A program made the position numbers and the translations under genes. Shown one piece after another: positions 6,522 to 11,362 of a stretch of 11,362 nucleotides of DNA. Under the pieces are notes generated by a model, which saw only the letters and a program-made list of their open reading frames with translations, searched no databases and had not been told where the DNA came from. Position 1 is the stretch's first letter. Every line of letters begins with the position of its first letter. The DNA is taken from assembly GCA_964473045.1 (NCBI GenBank), contig CAYYMX010000044.1, forward strand, positions 1 to 11,362. The letters are read 5' to 3'. The stretch comes from CAYYMX01 sp964473045 (GTDB lineage: Bacteria > Pseudomonadota > Alphaproteobacteria > Methylaequorales > Methylaequoraceae).

Positions 6522-7814
6522 TTATTCGGGTTTTCCAACAATCAAAAAAAACAAATTATCACTGTTAAACAGTTTTTTTGATAATTTATTCGCATAACCA
6601 AATTCTACTTGATCAATAATTTTATTTCTCATATTAAAATAATTTTTTCCTAAATCATAATATTGAACAATTCTCAACAAATTTGCAATTGATAATGTAC
6701 TTGTAAAGTTTCTAGCAAATGATCCTTTAAAATATGTTTTTGCTTCCTCAAATTCAGTTTTCTGTAAGCCTAATTCACCAATTTGATCCCATTCCTCTTT
6801 TACCAAATTAATTGTTTTATAAACGTATTGGTTTTGAGTCTGAAAACCACCAAGAATTAATCCGTCACTATGATACGAAGAAAGATATGAATAAATTGAA
6901 TAGACTAGTCCTTCTTTTTTTCTAATTTTTTTATATAATCTTGACTGAACGCGCCCTCCCCCCCGCACATAATTAATGATTCTTGCTGCAAAAAAATTCT
7001 TGTCTTTCCGTTTTAACCCCCTATGACCGAAAATAACTGCTGTTTGCGGAGTTTCAACTTCCCAAATTTTTTCACCTCTTGGCAAATCATTGAACTTTGG
7101 TACATCAAAGTTAATTTCATCGTCTGGAAGATCACCAAAAACGTGATCAATAAAATATTTAATCTCATCTTCACGAATATTTCCTGAAACTCCAATAATA
7201 AGATTAGATCTCAAAAGATTTTTTTTTTTATAGGAAATAATGTCTTTTCTTTTTATTTTTTTTAAGGATTCCATAGACCCTTTCTCATTATTAGAAAATT
7301 TATGATCACCAAAAAAACTTTCGTTAAATTTTTTAGATGCTAAAGTAGGAATATCTGATTCATCTATTTTAATACTGGCTTTAACTTGGTTCTTAACCTT
7401 CTCAATTTCTTCAGTTGGAAAAGTTGCTAAATTGAGTGCCTTATGAAACAACTCAAATCCAATATCTTTATTAGAAGAAACTATTTGAAATGTACCATCA
7501 ATCTTTTCCTTTCCAGTTGAAAAGTAAAGTTTCATTCCTGATTCTTTTATTGATTGCTGAAATTCGCTTCCCGTCATTCCTTCTACCCCTTCATCAAAAA
7601 GTGAAGTCATTAAATTTGAAACACCTTCTTTCCCAATAGGATCCAAGTAAGCTCCTCCCTTAAAACTAAAACTTACGCTTATAATAGGAATAGAGTTATC
7701 TTCTACAAACCAAAAATTTACCCCTTTTTTTGTTACAAGATCTTTGAAATCAAGTGGTAGAACATTTTTAAAAAACAGAAAGGAAAATATGTTAAATATT
7801 AAAAAAATTCTCAA
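6522..7814 (-). CDS. M16 peptidase-like protein without zinc motif (partner subunit)
   Basis: A 430-residue M16-fold protein, probably exported: residues 1-20 form a short basic then hydrophobic signal-like segment (RIFLIFNIFSFLFF). At the place of HxxEH the sequence is N67-L-M-T70-S71 (within GVSNLMTSLFDEG), so all three positions of the zinc motif are lost and it cannot hydrolyse peptides by itself. It keeps the C-terminal-domain pair Arg298 and Tyr305 (in KKIRKKEGLVYS) that M16B enzymes use to hold the substrate backbone. The most likely role is non-catalytic subunit of a periplasmic heterodimer with the preceding gene product. The start is TTG at 7812-7814, overlapping the TGA of that gene. 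A strong AGGAGG nine bases upstream and the absence of another Met before residue 69 fix it. Natural substrate is unknown. Confidence 0.88.
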   Translation of the reverse strand: MRIFLIFNIFSFLFFKNVLPLDFKDLVTKKGVNFWFVEDNSIPIISVSFSFKGGAYLDPIGKEGVSNLMTSLFDEGVEGMTGSEFQQSIKESGMKLYFSTGKEKIDGTFQIVSSNKDIGFELFHKALNLATFPTEEIEKVKNQVKASIKIDESDIPTLASKKFNESFFGDHKFSNNEKGSMESLKKIKRKDIISYKKKNLLRSNLIIGVSGNIREDEIKYFIDHVFGDLPDDEINFDVPKFNDLPRGEKIWEVETPQTAVIFGHRGLKRKDKNFFAARIINYVRGGGRVQSRLYKKIRKKEGLVYSIYSYLSSYHSDGLILGGFQTQNQYVYKTINLVKEEWDQIGELGLQKTEFEEAKTYFKGSFARNFTSTLSIANLLRIVQYYDLGKNYFNMRNKIIDQVEFGYANKLSKKLFNSDNLFFLIVGKPE

Positions 7815-9124
7815 TGATCTAATCCTCCTAACACATAGTTTTTATTTTCCATAAAATCCTTCAGAGCTTTTTGAACATCATTCAGAGTTAGCTCAACTAA
7901 ATTTTCATTCCAATTCTCTATTTCTTCCAAACTAATCTCTGCAGATATAGCTTCACCAATAATTTCAGCAGGTTTTAAAATTCCATCCATTCTATAAATA
8001 GAATCAAATAAATATTTTTTTTTTTCAATCTCAAATCTTTTCATAGATAAATCATTCTCAACAGATGATTTTATATTTTTGTAAATTAGTTCATCTATCT
8101 TTTTTATTTCCAATTTTTTATTTGGAATCGCATAAAAATAAACGTATCCATCACCTTTTGAAAAACCTTGAAAATATGCTCCCATCATAGAAAAGACTTT
8201 TTCCTTTTTAACTAGGTTTTCATATAGCAAACTAGTAGAACCACCTGCCAAGATTTTCAAACCTATATCTAAAGCTATACCATCTTTAATAGATTGATTA
8301 TACGACTTGACTCTATAAATTTTTTTCCATATGGGTTGCTTTACATTTGGATTTTTCAATTCAACAAAAACGGATGTTCTTAATTCTGGATCAGAAACTT
8401 TCTTGTCTAGATGAATTTTAGATTTTTTTATTTTTCCATAATATCTTTTGGTTAATTTTTTTGCCTTTTTAAGGGTTATATCCCCAGACAAAATTACAGT
8501 TGCATTATTAGGTTTATAGTATTTTTTATAAAAAGCTCTTACATCTGAATCTAATAAATTTTCAATTTCATGTTTCCATCCAATAATAGGTCTACCATAA
8601 TAATGATTAGGAAAAAGAACCGATCGCATAGATTCATTTAATAGAGAGGATGGATCGCTTTCTATTCTCTGAAAACGTTCTTCTAAAATAACTTTTCTTT
8701 CTGTACCAACATTGCTTTTAATTAATGTAAGATTTGTCATTCTATCTGCTTCCATTTCAATTATTTTTTCTATCTTATCACTTGGAACGACCTGGTAATA
8801 AGCTGTGTAATCATAACTTGTAAAAGCGTTCTCACTCCCACCAATCTTAGAAATATAGTTTGAAAAATAATCACTCTTAAATTTTTTTGTACCTTTGAAC
8901 ATTAAATGTTCCATAAAATGAGCCAAACCACTTTTGCCTTTTTCTTCTACACCTGAACCAAAATTGTACCAAATCATGTGAGCTACTACTGGTGCTCTAT
9001 GATTCTCCACAACAACTACCTTAAGGCCATTTTTCAGATTAAAGCTTTGAGCATCAAATATGTCTTGCGATTGCAAAGATTTGTTAGTTGCAAATAACAA
9101 CAAAATCACCAAGAGAAATTTCAT
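7811..9124 (-). CDS. M16 zinc metallopeptidase, catalytic subunit, periplasmic
   Basis: A 437-residue pitrilysin-family (M16B) peptidase. Residues 1-19 are a Sec-type signal peptide (Lys, then LLVILLLFA), so the protein should act in the periplasm or at the outer membrane. The inverted zinc motif HFMEH is at 69-73 in GLAHFMEHLMFKGT. The third ligand Glu lies about 76 residues later in VILEER (Glu149 or 148). The following SENAFTSYDYTAYY is also family-typical. In the C-terminal domain the Arg/Tyr pair of M16B is absent: the matching segment reads ENLVKKEKVFS, with Val306 and Phe312. The next gene product has the opposite set of motifs, so the two should assemble into one active heterodimer. 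The ATG directly abuts the TAG of the lipoprotein gene upstream and the TGA overlaps the next TTG, so the cluster is transcribed together. Confidence 0.92.
   Translation of the reverse strand: MKFLLVILLLFATNKSLQSQDIFDAQSFNLKNGLKVVVVENHRAPVVAHMIWYNFGSGVEEKGKSGLAHFMEHLMFKGTKKFKSDYFSNYISKIGGSENAFTSYDYTAYYQVVPSDKIEKIIEMEADRMTNLTLIKSNVGTERKVILEERFQRIESDPSSLLNESMRSVLFPNHYYGRPIIGWKHEIENLLDSDVRAFYKKYYKPNNATVILSGDITLKKAKKLTKRYYGKIKKSKIHLDKKVSDPELRTSVFVELKNPNVKQPIWKKIYRVKSYNQSIKDGIALDIGLKILAGGSTSLLYENLVKKEKVFSMMGAYFQGFSKGDGYVYFYAIPNKKLEIKKIDELIYKNIKSSVENDLSMKRFEIEKKKYLFDSIYRMDGILKPAEIIGEAISAEISLEEIENWNENLVELTLNDVQKALKDFMENKNYVLGGLDH
7824..7829 (-). promoter_or_regulatory. Strong Shine-Dalgarno AGGAGG for a TTG start
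   Basis: AGGAGG in the minus strand lies inside the last codons (LGG) of the zinc-containing M16 gene, nine bases before the TTG of the second M16 gene. It is the best ribosome site in the window, where most genes have none, and it justifies the TTG start. The stop and start share bases (TTGA), so equal translation of the two subunits is plausible. Confidence 0.8.
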
Positions 9125-9730
9125 CTATTCTATAATCGGCAACTCATCAAGTCTATGGTATTTAGTATCAGAAGAATTTAACGGTTCTGAGTCTGAATAG
9201 ATTTGACTATTTTCTTCAACTAGCGGTGCTGAAAAGTTTCTTTGATAGGAAAAAACGTTTTGACTTGGAACATACTTTCTAGAAAAGTTGTAACCTTTAT
9301 CATAAATTGGTCTATAGTATACATTGCCTTGTTTAAAACCATCTACATATTGTTTGTACACCCATTCGCCAATTGTAAATTTATTATTTTTTTTAAATTT
9401 TTCAATGGAATCCGATGGTGTAGGTGAAGAAGGTATATTCATTCTTGGTGCAATATAATTAGTAATATTTGGGTAAACTGTTGGTACATTTTGAAAGTTT
9501 GAAAATCCTCTTTCTTGTTCTGGAAAAGATTGTTGATTAGTAGGTCTTTCTGGTTTTGCAACTTTTCCAAAGTCTGGAGGAAGAACAAGTTCAGGAGTAT
9601 CTTCAATAAAACTATCATCAAATTCCGTGTCATCACCAAAAGTTATAAGTTCATCTAGTGTTTCACAAGAACATATTAACAAAACAAAAAAAATGGATGT
9701 AAGCTTGTACAACTTTTTAATCAAAATCAT
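9125..9730 (-). CDS. Outer-membrane lipoprotein, BamF (DUF3035)-like segment
   Basis: A predicted lipoprotein of 201 residues: KK, hydrophobic LTSIFFVLLI, then lipobox I-C-S-C with lipidated Cys22. Residue +2 is Glu, not the Asp that retains lipoproteins in the inner membrane. Shortly after comes an acidic stretch and TPELVLPPDFGKVAKP, which resembles the PL-PPDF-LP-P core of the alphaproteobacterial DUF3035/BamF lipoproteins, and those commonly lie between lspA and the M16 genes. The rest is Pro/Ser/Asn-rich and probably disordered, except for a C-terminal block with NVYYRPIYDKGYNFSRKYVP. The frame opens at an ATG at 9748, but GGAGG at 9742-9746 points to the ATG at 9730 (11-base spacing) or GTG at 9733 (8 bases). 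It overlaps the preceding lipoprotein gene by 14 bases. BamF assignment is tentative. Confidence 0.72.
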   Translation of the reverse strand: MILIKKLYKLTSIFFVLLICSCETLDELITFGDDTEFDDSFIEDTPELVLPPDFGKVAKPERPTNQQSFPEQERGFSNFQNVPTVYPNITNYIAPRMNIPSSPTPSDSIEKFKKNNKFTIGEWVYKQYVDGFKQGNVYYRPIYDKGYNFSRKYVPSQNVFSYQRNFSAPLVEENSQIYSDSEPLNSSDTKYHRLDELPIIE

Positions 9731-10412
9731 CACACTTATAGCCTCCATTCACATAATCTTCTTTAACTCTTATACAGTCATTTTGTATCCCAAACAATTC
9801 CATTTCTTCTTCCTTACTTAGCATAGGAACTCTTTTTTCTGGGGACATACTCATATCTTCTGAATTGCTTTGAGGAGCTGGGTTGCTTTGAGGAATCGGA
9901 AGACTTTGTTGTTGAGGGCTAAAATTTGGCATTGGTTGATTTTGATAGTACGAATATGGAATCTGACTAGTTTGTTGGTCAATAGAATACTGAGGAAAAG
10001 GCGGTGGTGGTGGTGCTTTGAATGGAGTTCCATTTGGGCCAACATAATAGTATTGCCTTGCACTACGATAAATTGGATCATAGTAAAAATTGTTTGCAAC
10101 ACCGCTAGGCATAGGTGGTTGAATTAGCTCTTGTTCCATAATCTGATAATTTTCATCAGGCATTTCGTATTCAGGAGGCATGGCATATTCAGGAACTTCT
10201 ACAGCCTCTTCAATAACCACAGCTTCACTTTGCTCCGGCTCTTCATCTTCCCAAATAGCTATTGTGTCATAAACATATTCGCCGGCAGATGATATAGAAT
10301 CCCAAGTTGAATCGATAGTAGAATCGATAGTAGAACATGAGCTCAAAATTACTGCAAAAAGAAACGACGATATTTGCTTTAGACGTTTTTGATAAACCAT
10401 TCTAAAAACCAT
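9717..10412 (-). CDS. Tyr/Pro/Gln-rich lipoprotein, function unknown
   Basis: A 231-residue predicted lipoprotein. Basic residues (KRLK), a hydrophobic stretch SSFLFAVIL and the lipobox LSSC give Cys26 as the lipidated residue. Behind it come STID-STID-STWD tandem repeats, an acidic segment (EDEEPEQSEAVVIEEAVEVP), MPPEYEMP, a poly-Pro run PPPPPFPQ, a Gln/Pro/Ser-rich stretch, and a C-terminal tail with two Cys (NDCIRV and GGYKCDDFD) that could form a disulphide. The block NNFYYDPIYRSARQYYYVGP matches the YYxPIY block of the next lipoprotein, so the two may be paralogues. I recognise no named family. ATG 10412 or the in-frame ATG at 10400 could be the start; neither has a good ribosome site. 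It lies 95 bp downstream of lspA and overlaps the next gene by 14 bases. Confidence 0.75.
   Translation of the reverse strand: MVFRMVYQKRLKQISSFLFAVILSSCSTIDSTIDSTWDSISSAGEYVYDTIAIWEDEEPEQSEAVVIEEAVEVPEYAMPPEYEMPDENYQIMEQELIQPPMPSGVANNFYYDPIYRSARQYYYVGPNGTPFKAPPPPPFPQYSIDQQTSQIPYSYYQNQPMPNFSPQQQSLPIPQSNPAPQSNSEDMSMSPEKRVPMLSKEEEMELFGIQNDCIRVKEDYVNGGYKCDDFD
9742..9746 (-). promoter_or_regulatory. Shine-Dalgarno GGAGG deciding the lipoprotein start
   Basis: GGAGG in the minus strand begins right after the upstream in-frame ATG at 9748, so it could not serve that ATG. It stands 8 bases before the GTG at 9733 and 11 bases before the ATG at 9730, favouring the shorter protein, which also gives a normal-length signal peptide. 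Confidence 0.6.
10309..10332. repeat. 12-bp tandem repeat in lipoprotein gene
   Basis: Two perfect adjacent copies of GAATCGATAGTA (+ strand, 10309-10320 and 10321-10332), with a third degenerate copy GAATCCCAAGTT at 10297-10308. In the lipoprotein reading frame they encode the STID, STID and STWD units just behind the lipidated Cys. The unit is a multiple of three, so copy-number change would alter tether length without a frameshift. Confidence 0.9.
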
Positions 10413-10507
10413 ATATTGTACTACTAATATTAAAAAGCGTTATATCTAGTAGCATTCCCTCTATTACTATCATTTGTTATACATTTTGCAAAGAACAATT
10501 ATTTATT
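10413..10507 (-). promoter_or_regulatory. lspA to lipoprotein intergenic gap, possible internal promoter
   Basis: At 95 bp this is the longest gap in the window. On the minus strand it contains -10-like TATAAC twice and a TTGCAA, but no pair at good -35/-10 spacing. A short inverted repeat ATATT/AATAT (10413-10430, 8-base loop) lies directly before the lipoprotein ATG. No strong terminator hairpin is visible. It may carry a secondary promoter for the envelope genes downstream or simply be leader sequence. Confidence 0.25.
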
Positions 10508-10981
10508 TTAGTCCCTCCTAAAACGTAGTATTTGCCAAAAATAAAAGAATACCCCAAGAGTTATAAAAGTGTCAGCAAAATTAAATGCTGGCCAGTGATA
10601 ACTCTTAGCATATATATCAATAAAATCTACTACATATTTATTAACAATTCTATCATATCCATTCCCAAAAGCTCCTCCCACTATCATAGACAAACCCAAT
10701 ACTTCAAATGTATTATTTGCTACTTTTATCAAATACAATATATAAAAAATGATTAAAAAAGATAAAAAACCAAGGTAGAAAGAAATATCTAAGTCTGCAA
10801 AAAAACCAAAGCTTACTCCCCTATTTTCTACATACACTAATTTAAAACCATCAAAAACTTTTACACCTAATATTAGACTTTCTTTGTAGTTTAATACAAC
10901 TAACTTTGAGATTTGATCAATTAGAAAGACTAAGATTGAAACAACCAGTGTAATGCCAACTTTATTTCTCATCTTCTTCAT
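10508..10981 (-). CDS. lspA: Lipoprotein signal peptidase (signal peptidase II)
   Basis: LspA is the inner-membrane aspartic protease that removes the signal peptide from diacylglyceryl-modified prolipoproteins. At 157 residues the length fits. Four hydrophobic segments are visible (about 9-30, 66-86, 93-106 and 137-151). Family motifs in order: IDQISK (21-26), ENRGVSFGF (52-60), GGAFGNGYDR (102-111), VVDFIDIY with catalytic Asp119, and WPAFNFAD with catalytic Asp137. The gene starts inside the end of ileS: ATG at 10981 overlaps by 20 bases, and an alternative ATG three codons later (10972) overlaps by 11. The ileS-lspA pairing is widely conserved. Its two downstream neighbours are its predicted substrates. 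Confidence 0.95.
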   Translation of the reverse strand: MKKMRNKVGITLVVSILVFLIDQISKLVVLNYKESLILGVKVFDGFKLVYVENRGVSFGFFADLDISFYLGFLSFLIIFYILYLIKVANNTFEVLGLSMIVGGAFGNGYDRIVNKYVVDFIDIYAKSYHWPAFNFADTFITLGVFFYFWQILRFRRD

Positions 10982-11362
10982 TTAGAACAGATTCACATCT
11001 TATGCACAATTCTTTCTGAGATTTAATAGAAAATACTTTCCAACATCTAGAACATTTTGATCCTTGAGAAATTTCTATTTTTACTGCAATATCTTTGTTT
11101 TCTGGAAAAACATCAAAGTCATTTTCTAGTTTGGAAGAAATATTTACTTCAGAAGCTATAAATATTTCACTTAAATCAAAGTCTTTTAGAATTTCCAAAT
11201 ATGCAACATCACCTATACACAAAGAAACTTTGGCTTCTAAACTTGATTTTATTTCTTTCAAATTTCTCTTTTTTTCAATAGAGAATGAGAAAGCATCTCT
11301 CAAATCAAAAATTTTCTCCCATTTTTTTTCTAATTTTTCGTCTCACCAGTTTTCTGGCAAAT
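10962..11362 (-). CDS. ileS: Isoleucyl-tRNA synthetase, C-terminal part, with an in-frame TGA
   Basis: IleRS charges tRNA-Ile in the cytoplasm; only the last ~133 codons are here and the gene runs off the right end. Visible are the end of the anticodon-binding region (DEKLEKKWEKIFDLRDAF, then SSLEAKV, the family's IGSSLEA element) and the C-terminal zinc finger with CSRCW and CIRC, followed by a short tail. The frame continues upstream as LPENW, then TGA (11343-11345), then DEKLEKKW. Relatives read E-W-R-D-E at this place, so the stop occupies a position where Arg (AGA) is expected and the sequence matches the family on both sides. It is thus a point substitution, real or a sequencing error at the contig edge. 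The apparent start at 11303 (TTG) is internal and not genuine. The 3' end overlaps lspA. Confidence 0.88.

Noticed and set aside
6509..6541. pgi starting at the TTG at 6541
   Set aside because: It would overlap the upstream gene, has no ribosome site and adds only an Asn-rich tail. An ATG stands at 6508 just before conserved-looking sequence. Not fully excluded.
9870..10127. Open frame on the + strand with a run of Trp/Arg residues opposite the lipoprotein gene
   Set aside because: It is the reverse complement of the poly-Pro/Gln coding stretch. The Trp run is a mirror of proline codons and there is no supporting start signal or family.
10430..10517. Short ORF (about 22 codons from a TTG) after lspA, preceded by AGGAGG
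   Set aside because: The AGGAGG encodes Arg-Arg at the end of lspA, the spacing to the TTG is about 15 bases, and the peptide shows no recognisable feature.
11343..11345. Genetic code with TGA read as Trp, suggested by the in-frame TGA in ileS next to a Trp codon
   Set aside because: All other genes are full length under the standard code and use TGG for Trp (for example the last codon of rluB and Trp282 of mutL). purD and the first M16 gene end in TGA. An AT-rich code-4 genome would show many TGA codons inside genes.

Overview
The window is strongly AT-rich, with mostly TAA/TAG stops, Lys/Asn/Ile-rich proteins, almost no intergenic space and frequently overlapping or abutting genes. Every base except a few short gaps (longest about 95 bp) is coding, and there are no tRNA, rRNA, CRISPR or insertion-sequence signals. 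The gene order ileS-lspA-lipoprotein-M16-M16-(pgi)-mutL facing rluB-rsmD, with tadA and purD nearby, is of alphaproteobacterial type. With the base composition and compaction it suggests a streamlined, probably marine alphaproteobacterium (SAR11/HIMB59-like). The lineage is inferred from gene order and protein character, not from a search. Both ends cut genes (purD and ileS), so this may be a whole metagenomic contig.

Left part (1-2951). The C-terminal half of purD (+) runs stop-to-stop into tadA (-). Upstream of tadA on the same strand is a small cyclophilin-like (TM1367/DUF369-type) protein. Divergent from it, across a 40-bp gap, is a PuuD-like class I glutamine amidotransferase/gamma-glutamyl hydrolase (+), followed by rluB (+, obligatory TTG start).

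Middle (2932-6541). rsmD (+) overlaps the end of rluB and converges with mutL (-), leaving one base between the stops. An AT-rich hairpin spans both stop codons. MutL carries the complete C-terminal endonuclease motif set. Upstream of mutL on the same strand is a short bacterial phosphoglucose isomerase.

Right part (6522-11362), all on the minus strand and probably transcribed from ileS towards mutL. It comprises ileS (partial), lspA, two tandem lipoprotein genes, a zinc-motif M16 peptidase and a zinc-less M16 partner. The M16 pair looks like a heterodimeric M16B protease: one subunit keeps the HxxEH zinc site and the other keeps the R/Y substrate-binding pair. The first M16 stop and the TTG start of the second overlap, with a strong AGGAGG just upstream. 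lspA encodes the signal peptidase that would mature the two downstream lipoproteins. The second lipoprotein has a BamF (DUF3035)-like segment, so this stretch looks envelope-related.

Most notable points: an in-frame TGA in the C-terminal coding sequence of ileS at the window edge; the tandem lipoproteins sharing a YYxPIY motif but otherwise low in complexity; the split active site of the M16 pair; the hairpin centred on the rsmD stop; and the amidotransferase/cyclophilin-like pair between tadA and rluB. I found nothing that I could honestly call a new defence or mobile system.
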